The notes beneath the pieces are model-generated. The model saw nothing but the letters and a program-made list of their open reading frames with translations. It did not search any database and was not told the DNA's origin. A stretch of DNA of 64,000 nt. Origin: Stichopus chloronotus (taxonomy: Eukaryota; Echinodermata; Holothuroidea; Aspidochirotida; Stichopodidae). How positions within the stretch are numbered: position 1 is the first letter of the stretch; each line of letters begins with the position of its first letter. Shown piece after piece: positions 35,091 through 46,933 of this stretch. The position numbers and the translations under genes were made by a program. The stretch covers positions 12,629,526 through 12,693,525 of the forward strand of contig CM037849.1 of the NCBI GenBank assembly GCA_021234535.1, given 5' to 3'.

Positions 35091-35263
35091 CGGATGAAGA
35101 CACAGCCTTGGGTGTAGCGGACGGCACCATCCCTGACTCCCAGTTGTCCGAATCTAACTGCTCCACTTCGGGAGATTACTGCGCCAGCTGGGGGAGGTTG
35201 GACGACTCTGATACCACGAAATGTTGGATGCCAGATGTAACGGACGACAACCAGTGGTTACAG
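35091..35263 (+). CDS. Exon 29: F5/8 type C domain 3, part 1
   Basis: Phase 1 in, phase 0 out. TALGVADGTIPDSQLSESNC, ASWGRLDDSDTTKCWMPDVT and NQWLQ. The exon breaks directly after WLQ, the same structural position as the end of exon 14 (PWIM). Next intron (775 bp): a copy of dispersed repeat R3. Confidence 0.9.
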
Positions 35264-35479
35264 GTCAGGGGCAAATTAAAGATTTGATTTAATGCAGGGT
35301 TTCTACTATTAAGGAGATTATGGAGACACCTACAGTTTTTTTTTCTTTTTCATTTTTCTTATAGCAAATGGTCACGATCAAATTTGATTGTATGTTGGCT
35401 AGAACAATCCCGTCTCTTCAAAATTATTTTTCAACTTTGGCATTTTGCTGGGGAATGAATGTGTCACACAGAAAGCAAA

Positions 35480-35610
35480 CCATGATGGTACATGCCGTGA
35501 AATGACCCCTTACAGAAATGCACACTTCTGAATACCCCACGTATGGAACACTGATCAGGTTTTTGAACTGCAGACATGCAGGAAATGAGAACAATTGGTC
35601 AGAGAAACTC
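35480..35610 (+). repeat. Dispersed repeat R3, copy 1
   Basis: Contains CCCCTTACAGAAATG and GGAAATGAGAACAATTGGTC, shared in order with 37021-37150 and, inverted, with 45535-45655. Also shares CATG(C)CGTGAAATG with the inverted copy. Confidence 0.7.
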
Positions 35611-36038
35611 AGGAAATAAACATTATGTGTAAAATTTCAGCTAGGGTAACTTCTTGATATGTACCAGAAATGCATAAAATATGATTTGCTGATGGTTTAT
35701 CTAATTTCATGGTCAGAACAGTGACTAATTTTACAAAAGATTTTCTATATGTAGATACTATAAGAAGAGGGTGAAGGAAAATGTCTTATGCTTCCCCAGT
35801 TTAAAAAAAAAGAAAGCACTTTCCATAATAATGTATCAGCCTTTTTAAGTCTGACAGGTTTGAAATGTAATTTTCAGGGTTTCTTGCTCGAACCTTATTT
35901 AAAATTTTGCAATTTTTTGGAGGTTGACAAATTTGGGATCAAGTTGTTCTTGCACTCTGTTGGGCTTGACCCCATGGTGCAGAGAAACATCAAATGTGTG
36001 ACCTTTGTACTTCCCTTCTTTTTCACTGTGAATAATAG

Positions 36039-36182
36039 ATTTACTTAGTGGACACTGTCACGCTCCTCTCTGTGGCGATCCAGGGGCGCCCCTCCGATAA
36101 CAACTATGTAACCTCCTACCAGCTCTCTCTCAGTGAAAATGGAACGTACTGGTACGACTACGTAGAAGATGGCAACATAAAG
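36039..36182 (+). CDS. Exon 30: F5/8 type C domain 3, part 2
   Basis: 48 codons, phase 0-0. IYLVDTVTLLSVAIQGRPSD and YVTSYQLSLSENGTYWYDYV. The acceptor (aataatag) has a poor pyrimidine tract just before it, but this start gives the exact alignment WLQ-I-Y-L-V-D-T-V-T with exon 25; a second AG 10 bases on would break the frame. Next intron (610 bp): nothing recognised. Confidence 0.85.
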
Positions 36183-36792
36183 GTTCGTAAATTTGTTTTT
36201 TTCCTATTCAGTTTGCAGCATGCACTATTTGGTTTGCAGTATGAAATGTGAATGTTTGAATAAAGGGTATATTAAATATTTGTTGTACATTGAATTGGAT
36301 TGTTTCTACTTCATTTTTCTGGTCTTTTTTTTTCAATTTTTCTTAACATGTTGTGTTGTTTTTCCTCAATATTCCATCTTCATTATTTAAATAATGATCG
36401 ACTGAGTCTTCTATAAACCAGCTCTGCATCACATTTACAGTGCTTTTTCCGCCGACTGAAATGTATTTGCATCATGTGTGACCATTGTGCGCCATTTATT
36501 GCTGCTACGTTGGTACTATTTATTGCACACAGTCATTGAGGGAACTGTGCAGAAATCCAAAGAGCAATTGCTTCTTTAGTCTTCTGTCGTAAAATAAGTG
36601 TGTATTTACATTGGAATGCATACACTGAAACTGATCGCATTGAGATTCGAGGGCAAAATTGGTTCATTTATTTGGAAGTAACTTTTCTAGCAGTAGGTGG
36701 GGTTAAGAGTGTGTCATCCTTTCATTACTCCCATAAATTTATCTAAAAGCATGCATATTGCCCAAAACATTCTCTGTCTGCACCTACCATAG

Positions 36793-36940
36793 ATATTTCA
36801 AGGCTGCATAGACAACACCAATGCCGTGAGAAGCTCCGTATCCGACGAATTCAATGTCCGATACGTCCGCATCCATCCCCTCTCGTGGAGCAACGACACC
36901 ATATGCATGAGGGCCGAAGTCTACGGGTCTTTTAACCCAA
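36793..36940 (+). CDS. Exon 31: F5/8 type C domain 3, last part
   Basis: 148 bases, phase 0 in, phase 1 out. IFQGCIDNTNAVRSSVSDEF, VRYVRIHPLSWSNDTICMRA and VYGSFNP. One codon longer than the other last parts. An added Cys replaces Asn in FQGN. Next intron (706 bp): a second, diverged copy of repeat R3. Confidence 0.9.
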
Positions 36941-37020
36941 GTGAGTTAACATGAATGGAAGATGGAAGAAATCTTTTCACTCACTTTATGCAACAATGGT
37001 CTCCAGTGTGCTTCAACTTC

Positions 37021-37150
37021 TGATCATAACAAGGAAATATGTTCCCCTTACAGAAATGTACATTTGGTAATTCCGGATTCATGGGCGAGTGTGATCGGGT
37101 TTTTTGCTCTTCAGACGGGAAATGAGAACAATTGGTCAGAGGTCTCACTA
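37021..37150 (+). repeat. Dispersed repeat R3, copy 2
   Basis: Same order of words as copy 1, including CCCCTTACAGAAATGTACA and GAAATGAGAACAATTGGTCA; diverged between them. Confidence 0.65.
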
Positions 37151-37646
37151 AATATGGTAGTTATAGAAATTTTGATATGGTAGACCTCAAAGGTCCACGT
37201 GCCGGATAAGTGAAGGCAGTGTTCGCTTTAAACTTTCTGGAGGAGCCATTGTAAAAACCTGGTACACCTTGCACACAAAACATACTTTATATCTATGGCA
37301 TATGGATACTGATAAGATGCCACGGATGTAGATTATGTTTTGTGTGCAGGATGCCCTTGGCATTCACAGCAGATTTTCAGAAAAATTGAAGCAGACACCA
37401 CCCTCACAGTTCTGGCTCGTTGACCTTTAGCATTGTTGATACATTAATATTTCTCACATTCTTTGTTACCTCTGGAATGCCTCACAACTGTCACATTTGT
37501 GATGTCACATTTTGGGTGTCACATTCTTATGTGACTGACATTTACTTCAAGTATGCAGTTCAACTTTTACTCCATCACTGACAGAAATGCTCTACCCTTT
37601 TTCTTTTTTCCACAATACTCATCTGTTGTCTTTCTTCTCCCCACAG

Positions 37647-37817
37647 TCCACGGTGCAGTGGGTCCGTGGGGTAACTGGTCCGAATGTTCCGTGACCTGCG
37701 GCGGAGGAACTCAGACTCGGAGCAGGTCATGCGACAACCCGGCCCCCAAATACAACGGGGAGTCGTGTTCGGACTCACTCAGCGATTCGCAGATATGCAA
37801 TGACTTCCCTTGTCCAA
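37647..37817 (+). CDS. Exon 32: thrombospondin type 1 repeat 13 (type a)
   Basis: 57 codons, phase 1-1. VHGAVGPWGNWSECSVTCGG, TQTRSRSC, KYNGESC and ICNDFPCP. Full signature with CSVTCG and R-x-R. It opens the third super-module. Next intron (532 bp): nothing recognised. Confidence 0.95.
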
Positions 37818-38349
37818 GTGAGCTGGTCCTACGTAACGATTTCCTTTACGTGTCGTAAACATAACTCGTGTGAACATATGTGAAGATGATTTTAAAACAA
37901 GGTTGAAAGACCAAGTGACATCCATCTAGAAAAATAGTTGACTTTACTTCAAAGTTTAAGAGTGAAAGGTTGAATGGCAATCCGCTAGAATTGTGTTCTT
38001 GTATATTGCTGTTTTCGAAGTACGGTTTTTCGATGTCTGATGAAAATGATGTCTATTGTTGCATACTGTCAATACTTCTGTTGTTAGGCTTACATGTACC
38101 GTCTCTTACTTCCTGTTTTACTAGATTTCACATCGGTATTAAACGATATCAACAGTTTGAAAGGACACAGTACATTCTTCCAAAATTGAACCCTCTGGCA
38201 TACAAAGTTCTCAATCGCCCTTGAAGTAAAGGTTAAGCAAACAAAGGATAACATAAGGCAAATCATGTGAGTCCCTGTTTTGAGATCACAGATTTGCATA
38301 TTTGACCTATGTTTATTCATGATGCCATTTTGTCTTCTTCGTGCGACAG

Positions 38350-38526
38350 TCGACGGCGGGTTTGGCAGCTGGTACGATGTCACGGCCTGCACCACCGAAT
38401 GCGGCAGCTACGGGACAGTCATGCAGGAACGAGACTGCGACAACCCCACCCCCCAGTACGGGGGAGCCAACTGCACCGGCATTGACCAGCAGTGGGTCTC
38501 TTGTGATTCTGCTTCAGCTTGCGCAG
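38350..38526 (+). CDS. Exon 33: thrombospondin type 1 repeat 14 (type b)
   Basis: 59 codons, phase 1-1. VDGGFGSWYDVTACTTECGS, TVMQERDC, PQYGGANCTGIDQQWVSC and SACA. The closest relative in the window is exon 28. Next intron (668 bp): nothing recognised. Confidence 0.9.
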
Positions 38527-39194
38527 GTGAGTCAATATTTTCTTTGTGTGTCAGTTTGACAGCTTCGTGTGTCTTCGTCCTGGGCAAATTTGGATCGGTA
38601 AAATTGATTCTCAATCATTCTCTGGTGCTGAACCTGCATGATCAAGCAAAATACATTAATTGTCGATAGACGATTTATGGATTTAAAGAGTAAATTTTGC
38701 TGAAATTGATACATTTATGTATGGTTTTCCTCAGTTCAGCTTATATTTACGATTTTTTTTTAATCAATTTTGAAATAATTTGTAATGGTCTGAAGGAGAA
38801 TGAGACACTCCTGTTAAATGCTTGCATCCCGCCAATAAAAATGTGACAATGACACAGACAATTTCATAGGAATATGCAATGGTGGTCTGTCGCAACTCAC
38901 TAGCTTTGTGTAATTATTAGCACCATGAAACATGAACAATTACAGAACCATACCTGAATAACGAAATAGACATTTGCAAACATGATACCAGAAAGATGTT
39001 AAATAACTGGAAGAAGGGAAGAAGCAATCTTCCCTTGGTCGTGTAGAAGTTGAGGAAGTCATGAAAAGTTCTAAAATTCTCACAGTCGAAGATCTATGAC
39101 GAGGTCGACATCTAGACTTACTCCCAAGTCCATTTTTAAATCCTTCCATACTCCTTCAATATTTTAGTCCATTGTTTTCATTCTGTTTTCGCAG

Positions 39195-39350
39195 TTGCCG
39201 ACAACTACGCTCTCGGCATGGAGGACGGCACCATTACAGACTCCCTTCTGTCTTGCTCGGAGGGTACGGGTAGCAACTACGGGGCCACCTCTGCCCGGCT
39301 CGGCGACTCCGACCAGGACGATGCCTGGGCGCCCGCCACTTCCGACACAG
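39195..39350 (+). CDS. Exon 34: F5/8 type C domain 4, part 1
   Basis: 52 codons, phase 1-1. NYALGMEDGTITDSLLSCSE, TSARLGDSDQDDAWAPATSD. It is cut three residues earlier and in a different phase (phase 1, T-G|D-Y-L-E-I) than in domains 1 and 3 (phase 0). The next intron (1,368 bp) holds the AACCGGTT element and a GGACAA-type hairpin. Confidence 0.85.
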
Positions 39351-39619
39351 GTCAGTGTTGAAGCATTGTCCCACACATTTGTTTACTCCTGTCCACAAAA
39401 AAGATGAAAATTAGTATTTTTTTTATAATTTATATGAAAAGGTAAAATGCAAAGACTGAGATGATGTTTGTTAGGATCCTGGAAATATTTTAATGAATGA
39501 AAACTTAAATTGGTCAATATCAGACCAGTTTCACAGTAAATGTTTTTTCAATACTGGTTTGCTCATTGCATGGCCTCTAGAGGGCCATTCTCCCCATGTT
39601 TCAAGTTTTAACCACCGGT

Positions 39620-40028
39620 AAGGCTGTTTGGAAAACCGGTTTTGATTTTAAAACCAGTTTTATTTGATTCGGTTTGTGGAATTTTCGAGAAACCAAAAAA
39701 CCGGTTAATAGGAAAAAACCGGTAAGTAACCGATCTTAATTTTTGTTCCATTTCAAATTTTTCTTCGATAATGCATTCCACACTTTTTTAATGGAAAGTT
39801 TCTACTTATAGCTGGTGTGTTGAAGGATTTGTCAAAAAACTTCAGTTTGCATTTAACTTTTGACCAACAGTTGTGCGAATTCTTGTTCAAAATAATTTGC
39901 AGTCACTGCAGTAAGTGCGTTATGCATATGGTCAGAGTAGATTCTGAAAAAAACCGGTTTCGATTTAAAAACCGGTTTTCACAGCCACCAAAAGCGGTTT
40001 CCAATTTTTCACTAACCGTCACAGCCTT
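39620..40028. mobile_element. MITE-like element built from AAACCGGTTT palindromes
   Basis: The ends AAGGCTGT and ACAGCCTT are inverted copies; just inside each end are several AAAACCGGTTTT palindromes and GATTT-AAAACC words. No coding capacity. No convincing target duplication was found, so the class is open. Confidence 0.5.
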
Positions 40029-40274
40029 AAACTCCGGGTCTTTTCCACTGGATATCAAAGGACGTATGCACTTTGGTTCTTCAAAGTTGTTGGCACCTTA
40101 GGTAGGTGGGTGTCATCACACGTTTCTCCACAGTCAAATGTCTCATTAACCTCTGTGCTTGTTTGACCGTAAAGAAACTAATAAATGTGCAAAATTATAA
40201 AATCAGAGGTGGGGGATTGTGTTTTCGTTGCATTCCATCCTAGTATCGTGAGCTGTGAATTGTATGGAGCGTGA

Positions 40275-40378
40275 CTGGACAAATACCCCCCAGGACAAAA
40301 AGCCTGGGGGAAAAAAGTCCCCAATCTCACCTGGTAGTGAAAGTCCTGGGGTTATTTGTCCGGGGGGTAACTGTCCAG
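40275..40378. repeat. Short inverted repeat of GGACAA-CCCC units, related to the array at 22137
   Basis: GGACAAATACCCCCCAGGAC on the left and GTCCTGGGGTTATTTGTCC on the right are near-perfect inverted copies around a 45-bp loop, followed by more GTCC-GGGGGG units. Same sequence theme as the array in the intron after exon 18. Confidence 0.75.
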
Positions 40379-40718
40379 CGACCAAGTGGAGATAAGGATG
40401 TGAAAATGCTTTGTATGATCTTTTAGGAATTTCACGTGAGAGAGTGCTCAGAAATATGCGTAAAAGCACTTCTCGGGTGAATATCCTTGTGAAAGGATGG
40501 TACACTTTGGCAAATTAAGTTCTGAAAGTTGTTAATCGGTAGTCTTCGGTTTACATTTACTGCACATATTCATTTGTGTCGTCCTTTTGTTCTCCTGCAT
40601 TCATCAAACATTTTGAACCAAACACCCTTGTATTAATACGGGACAAAGTCTGGATCGCTCCGTCTGATGTCAGCAAATCAGATTCGAATATTAGTTGCGC
40701 TTATCATTCATTCTTCAG

Positions 40719-40885
40719 GTGACTATTTGGAGATCCAACTGCCAGATACCATCACCTTGGAGCGTGTGGCCGTGGAAGGCCGTTTGGAATCCGATGGAAC
40801 GGAGAATTACGTCACCGGATTTTACGTCCTCCACAGCATGAATGGAACCAACTGGACCTACGTCGAAAAAGATGGCCTGATAGGG
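40719..40885 (+). CDS. Exon 35: F5/8 type C domain 4, part 2
   Basis: Phase 1 in, phase 0 out. DYLEIQLPDTITLERVAVEG, ENYVTGFYVLHSMNGTNWTY. The donor is gtacgg, weaker than most. Read past the donor, the frame stays open through a 27-bp minisatellite for about 60 codons. Next intron (679 bp): the minisatellite, nothing else. Confidence 0.9.
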
Positions 40886-40902
40886 GTACGGTTGAAGTCG
40901 CA

Positions 40903-41034
40903 TGTGTGTCTAGTGTTGATGACTGTTTGTGTGTGTCTAGTGTTGATGATTGTTTGTGTGTGTCTAGTGTTGATGACGGTTTGTGTGTGTCTAGTGTTGA
41001 TGACGGTTTGTGTGTGTCTAGTGTTGATGATGGT
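40903..41034 (+). repeat. 27-bp minisatellite, five units
   Basis: Five copies of GTGTGTCTAGTGTTGATGA plus 8 bases. It begins 17 bases after the donor of exon 35. Since 27 is a multiple of three, the frame of exon 35 stays open through all copies. Confidence 0.9.
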
Positions 41035-41564
41035 TAGGCCAGCTGTGATGTTTACCCTTCAAGTTGCTTGAATTCTTGGCTGTACTATAAAGATGTGGGA
41101 CTGATTAGCAGTTTTTGCTTATCTATGTCTGAATTGATTGGCAGTCAGCTCACTTCGATTAGACATTAAACAATTATCTCTGTGCGAATAAGTTGAGGAC
41201 TTAATCCTATCAAAAATGTACCTTGAGCAAAGTTGTGGCTTCGACTTCAAACAATTTGATAGAAAATTACACTTTTCAGGTAGGTTTAGAATAAATGTTG
41301 ATTGGCGACTATTGGAAGCTTACATGCCATTGAATCACAACTGGACTTTTCTGGGCCGCAAAATGTGATGCAAACCCGGGGTATGTCATCCCTTGAAACG
41401 ATCCGTCGTAGTTGATGAAGGGGTTAAGAATAATGGTGTAGATTCCTTGCAGTAATTTTTGGCAAATTTGGTGGAGAATGTGAACATTTTTTCAACTGAT
41501 CTCTCAAATGTCATGCCTGTTCCCTTGTCCTCTTCAGTTTTGGTTTCACTTTCCGTATTTACAG

Positions 41565-41709
41565 CCATTCAGAGGTAATTTTGATGCCACGACCGTGGTG
41601 GTTAACAGCATCGACGCTGTGTACGAAGCCAACTACGTCCGTTTCGTTCCTGACACCTGGGAGAACAGCATCGGTATGAGGGTGGAGTTGTACGGTATAT
41701 ACAACCCAA
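41565..41709 (+). CDS. Exon 36: F5/8 type C domain 4, last part
   Basis: 145 bases, phase 0 in, phase 1 out. PFRGNFDATTVVVNSIDAVY, ANYVRFVPDTWENSIGMRVE and LYGIYNP. Next intron (1,114 bp): a diverged 45-bp direct duplication (about 42000-42045 and 42198-42244); no other element. Confidence 0.95.
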
Positions 41710-42823
41710 GTGAGTGTCAATCGTATCCTGTCACAGATTTCTGTCATGCAGTTTTTGTGTTTCGCAACTCTTTTTTTCCAAGGCTGGCAGGGTTCTTCGA
41801 CTTCCGGGTGCAATTTTCATTCAAATCTTTTGTAAAAATCTGGAGCTGATCACTGTAGGAAAGACTGTGCTTATCTGTTGAAACAGGAATGCTGCCATTC
41901 TGTGATCTGTTAGTTAAAAGTGAACAGACTTTGTATGTGCCTGTGTTTGTTGGAAAGTTTTTCTGACACCCACCGTCACCCACTGATGGTGTTGTGTCAC
42001 ATTAGGCACCTCGTGCATGCAGTGAAGAGACTATTAGTACTGAAATTCTACATCAAAGTCATGTGAAAAATTTTTAGCTCAATTTTGAAATAAAAAGTGT
42101 GCTGATATGGGACTTCAGGGATGTTGCCAACCTTGTCTGCCTGACTGACATCATCAGAGGCATGTATATGTTTACAGAGTTGAAGTTTAACTTGCTCACA
42201 TGACACCTAGTGTTTGCAATGAAGAGACTTTTGGAATTGAATTTCCTTTAACACAGGAAACTGGCACAACGTCTGTAGCCGTCAGTGTCAATCGTAAGAG
42301 TAAGTGCTAATTCAACTGCCGGCCATTTTGTCTCTGCAAGTTCGATTTTTGCTGAAAATGTGCAATTTTCACTCAGAGTTAGTTCTATTAAAGTAATAGA
42401 ATTAAATATTGGCCTTGTCAGACCATGGGGATTGGGAAAAGGAGAATGATCTTCATGTATGTATGTTACTGGTGTAAGATAGAAACCTGTGGATAATATG
42501 TATGCTGGAAAGCCAACAAGAAATTATTTCATCGGGGCCTTCATAAGTTTTGTTTCTAAAATTTTGCCAGATTTGACTCACAGACTTGAAAAGTCTATCA
42601 AAGGAAAAGTTACGTGTTCATAACCCGAGCAAGATTTGTGAACAATGATCCGCTGCAACGATTAGAGCATTGAAGAATAGATTTCAAACAGTTGAATATG
42701 AAATGGATAAATCGTTCACTAACTTTGCAATTGTTTAATTTAAGTGGCTACTGAAACGAACCCTGATAACTCTCGTTCAATTCATCCTAAATCGGAAATG
42801 GTCTCCATCTCTCATTCACGCAG

Positions 42824-43000
42824 TCCACGGAGCTTGGAGTCAGTGGTCCCCTTGGTCAACCTGCTCCGTCACATGCGGAGGTTCTCAGCAGACTCGGACG
42901 AGGACCTGCACGAATCCTTCCCCAAAATACTTCGGCGACAGTTGCCCGGCCGCCGACGCGGACTCGGAGACCAGAGACTGCGGAACTCGACCCTGTCCAA
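42824..43000 (+). CDS. Exon 37: thrombospondin type 1 repeat 15 (type a)
   Basis: 59 codons, phase 1-1. VHGAWSQWSPWSTCSVTCGG, QQTRTRTC, KYFGDSCPA and DCGTRPCP. This is the best-preserved TSP1 of the window: full W-x-x-W-x-x-W-x-x-C ladder, CSVTCG and R-x-R. It opens the fourth super-module. Next intron (452 bp): nothing recognised. Confidence 0.95.
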
Positions 43001-43452
43001 GTATGTTTGTCTCATGTTTGTCAGTTCGAATCCCTCGTATTGCAAATGTACTCAGATACCTGATTGTACCGTAAATGCCCTTTAGGAATGTAGTTCACAA
43101 CCGTTCCTGATTCCTAGTGTAACTGTTGTGTGTACATGAAACAGTAGCAAGTGTAAAAGATATCAGAAACAGTGATTCTTGTAACATGAATTTACTGCAG
43201 ATGAAGAGTGTGTCGTACTTTGCTTGCATTAATAAATGTTAATAAACTTTGACATTTATCACTTGCCCATGCACCTGCTATACTACCTTATGTGATTGAT
43301 AAACAGTTGCAACAGGGACTTACACAATTTGCCAATCATCAGTTTCAGGCAGATTGTAGAGAGTGTGACGTGTGAATGAGAAATTTTGCATTTGCATGTA
43401 TTGTTCAATCATCATTGTTTTACGTGTTGACTCCTCTTTGTGTCTTAATTAG

Positions 43453-43641
43453 TCGATGGCGACTGGACACCTTGGACCGCATGGAACGAACTACCTTGTT
43501 CCATCTCCTGTGGTCAACAGGGTCTGAGACATCGGACCAGGACCTGCACCAACCCCCCTCCCCAGTATAACGGCTCCTACTGCTCGGATCCCGAGCTCGT
43601 TGAGCAGTTTAATACCTGCGACAGTAATACTAACTGTGGAG
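43453..43641 (+). CDS. Exon 38: thrombospondin type 1 repeat 16 (type b)
   Basis: 63 codons, phase 1-1. VDGDWTPWTAWNELPCSISC, RHRTRTC, QYNGSYC and TCDSNTNCG. It sits in the type-b place but keeps the W-x-x-W start and the basic strand, with an insert (NELP) before the first Cys. Next intron (1,324 bp): nothing recognised. Confidence 0.9.
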
Positions 43642-44965
43642 GTAAGGACCTTTAATTTTTTTGTGATCATATAGCTTGTGGCCTGAAAAAGAAGGTGTCC
43701 CTGCCACCCCAGCTCCCATCTCTATGGAAACTGTCGTTTATTTCCGTCATCAGCTACGTAACATATGTATGGTAGATGACACCTGATAATCCCTCCAAAA
43801 TTGACATGGCAACCATTTTTTTTTTACAGTACTTAAGATTTTAGCTCCCACTAAAAGTCTTGATAGCTTCACTAGTGTTTTTAGTGCTCACTTCATTTTA
43901 ATTACGTAGAATTAAGACATGTGGTGTGAAAACGGCAATGAGTGTTTATCTCATATGTGTCTCTTTATATGTGAACCTAATGAAAGTCTCTTGATAAATG
44001 CTACCAATTTCTCTGCTCAACTTGACTGCAAAACAAGTAGAACTTAGGTTAGGGTGATGACTTGATGTGTCTGTCACCCCCAGAAGTTGCCTTGGAAACC
44101 AAATTTTTCAATCATACAGTAAGGAAAACAAACTGCAACTATAAGTCATTTTTTTTTTAGCGCAACAGATATTAATTGAAAATGGTCACATCAGTCTCTG
44201 TTGTTAGTACTTCCAAGTGTCAGCTGATTTACTGAAAAATTGTCAGCCTTTAAAATTCTTGACATCAGGAAATTTGGACAACACAAAAATTTGAAATGGT
44301 TCTTTCTGTAGTCATATGAGTGTATAGTACGCTAAATTTATGCTTTAATCATCACATGGTATAAATTGAGGACCCTGCATATCTTTTGCCTTTTTTTTTG
44401 TGGAAGTCCTGTATCATTGATGGCCTCCTGTGCTTGAATTAGGAAGCTTTCTTTCATCTTTGGCATCCTCTTTGCTCATGAACCGAATGATGCAGAGTAA
44501 GGTACCTGTCACATTTCTTCTCGCAGTTTTGTTCCTTTGCCCAGACAGAGAGCTAAGACAGGACAGTGTTAGATTGAAATTTCAATTCCCAGATGAGCAT
44601 TAAATTGTCTGATTTCATTAAAGAGTGGACGTCTTTCTCGTCCTGACTCTACATTTTTAACCCCCCTCCTGATTTGCTATCATCCTCCATGAGCTTGACA
44701 ACTATCTATGCTTCAAATTCAATTCTACACCATTTCTCAAAACAATTGAATCATAAGATGGACAGATAGAAAAATCTTTTGCTCTTTGCTGCACCCCATT
44801 GAAATATTATCCATGTTACAGTGGTGTATCTTTGGGACTGTGTCAAAAACGGTGTAAATCTCACAGAAACTATTTTTAATACGAAACCATTTCTGATGAC
44901 CATCACGTCGATTCCCATAACTAAATAACATCCATCAAATTCCTTTCCCTTGTTCTAACCCATAG

Positions 44966-45091
44966 AGTGCTACGAGGCCTTGGGACTCTATGACTACCGT
45001 ATAAAGAACTGGCAGCTTAACGCCACATCCTACCACAATGACAGCGCAAACCAAGCGGAAGATGCCAGGCTGAATGTGGCCGCAGAGTCAG
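44966..45091 (+). CDS. Exon 39: F5/8 type C domain 5, part 1
   Basis: 42 codons, phase 1-1. ECYEALGLYDYRIKNWQLNA, TSYHNDSANQAEDARLNVAA. It opens with an added Cys (EC-EALG) as in many F5/8C domains outside this super-module. The break lies well before that of the other domains, within ARLN....W. Next intron (1,636 bp): a reverse-strand copy of repeat R3. Confidence 0.85.
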
Positions 45092-45534
45092 GTAAAGCAA
45101 CATCCTGGAAAATTTGGAGTAAAGCTATTCGATCTAAAAAGGTTTATTAGGTGTACATTCCCATTGTGGTCTTCTGCAAGAAACTGAGGCCATTGAAGCA
45201 AGTAGTAAGTGTCAATGTAGTCACATGACAACTGACTTTGAAAGTCCAAAGTCGGGCCAATCTGCACGAGTCTCTCAGGGGCTTGTACACATAATGTCTT
45301 AGGTGTTATCTGCAACATGAAAGTGTTTCTCATAACAACAATATGTGGCAATGCAGATTGGTAATTGTGAATTTATGCATCGGCATTGGCCCCATTGTTA
45401 TTATGCTTCACTTTTGAAAGACCCTCTCTTGGTTTTTAAGTAACGTATGCTCAATATTAGCCACATGTCAAGAAATTCCCCTTACAGATTTTGACAGAAA
45501 TTGTGCAGCCAGGCATGTAATGTTTATTCTTTGA

Positions 45535-45655
45535 GTCCTCTGATTAATTGTTCTCATTTCCTGTCTGCCGTTCCAAAACCCAACCAAAGGCCTACACATC
45601 GGTTATTTAGAAGTGTGCATTTTTGTAGTGGGCCATTTCATGGCATGAAAAGTAA
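45535..45655 (-). repeat. Dispersed repeat R3, copy 3 (inverted)
   Basis: Reverse complement of copy 1: AATTGTTCTCATTTCCTG, then AGAAGTGTGCATTT and CATTTCATGGCATG in the mirrored order. Intron after exon 39. Confidence 0.65.
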
Positions 45656-46727
45656 AATGCATGCGCTCTTCAAGGTACACATATTAAACCTGTTACTCAA
45701 AGATTGCTCTTCTCTCCCAAGAGGTTTGCACAAGCAGAAGAGATCTATGAAACTATTACGAAGTGAAAGAAAGCAAACAAAAGCTTAATTGTCTTGAATA
45801 GTCTGTAAAACAATGGAGATCCACAGTTTCATTTACACTGCAGAAAAGAATTATCTGTTAAATGTGGAACTCAAAGTATGTTGCAAAGCATGCAGTTAGT
45901 GATCTGATTAAGTTTAATGATAAATTGTCTCAAGGGAATTAAATTATTTTCATCATAGCATATCTTTGTCATTGATGTTGGCGTTGTTACACAGCGCTGT
46001 CATATGCACAGCCATTTATTCGTTGCTAAGAAAAGATTAAGCATGCTTTGAATTTAGAGTTCCCCATGCAATATATGTCCCCAAGAAGTTGTCAACATGC
46101 AATACATAGTCTGAATGAAAATGAAAACAAGATAAAAATCCTAATATGTCTTGAAACTACAGTTAGCATTTCTCTTTTACATTACTTTGTAATTGAATGC
46201 TTGAAGTTTTGTATCGTAATCTGAGCATGCCTTTTACACTGAAATATACTGTCACAGTGATGATATTGGCATCAAAGGTAATTCTGAAATTTTTCAGCAG
46301 ATAGCCGTGCTGCATTACTGTAAACACCAGACAAAATCTTATTAAACTGAAAAGAAAGATAAAAGCTCTCTGGTATGTAATGTTGATTAACATTTGCTTT
46401 TGTATCTTCAATTCCTTGTCAAAAGAAGCGTATGAAGTTGGTGATGACGCAATCTGGGCTCGTCTGTTGCGCTGAAATTGACTTTGTGTTCTGTGTTGCC
46501 TGAAACTTGGCCAAATGCTCTATGATGTATTTTAGGTTGCTTGTATGTGTGTGTATGTCACTGGGAAACTTCCTAAATAGCTATTGATTTAACATTAAGC
46601 TCTCCTCCAGCTTCAGCCTGCATGTAGCCAAACGTCTGTCTGTCAAATGGGAACCGTCCTTCCTTCGTTGGCGGCGAGTCAAGGGCTCTGTTTCATTGTT
46701 GATTGAATTTTTCTTTCTTTTCTTCAG

Positions 46728-46933
46728 GAAAGTTGTGCTGGGAGGCTGCCCACGAAAACGTGACCAACGGAACGACGCAGCACCTGCAGATCGACCTGGT
46801 CACCCCTATCACTCTTTCCATGGTGGGTGTCCAGGGAGGTAAGCTGGTATCAAAGTGGATCACCTGGTACAACCTCTCTTACACTCTTGATGGACAAACC
46901 TGGTCCATGTACGAAGAAAACGGAGAGGTTAAG
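46728..46933 (+). CDS. Exon 40: F5/8 type C domain 5, part 2
   Basis: Phase 1 in, phase 0 out. KLCWEAAHENVTNGTTQHLQ, IDLVTPITLSMVGVQG and ITWYNLSYTLDGQTWSMYEE. The acceptor tttcttttcttcag is strong. Next intron (982 bp): nothing recognised. Confidence 0.9.

Noticed and set aside
45501..45788. 95-codon open frame in the intron after exon 39
   Set aside because: Overlaps an inverted copy of repeat R3 and has no domain or fitting splice sites.
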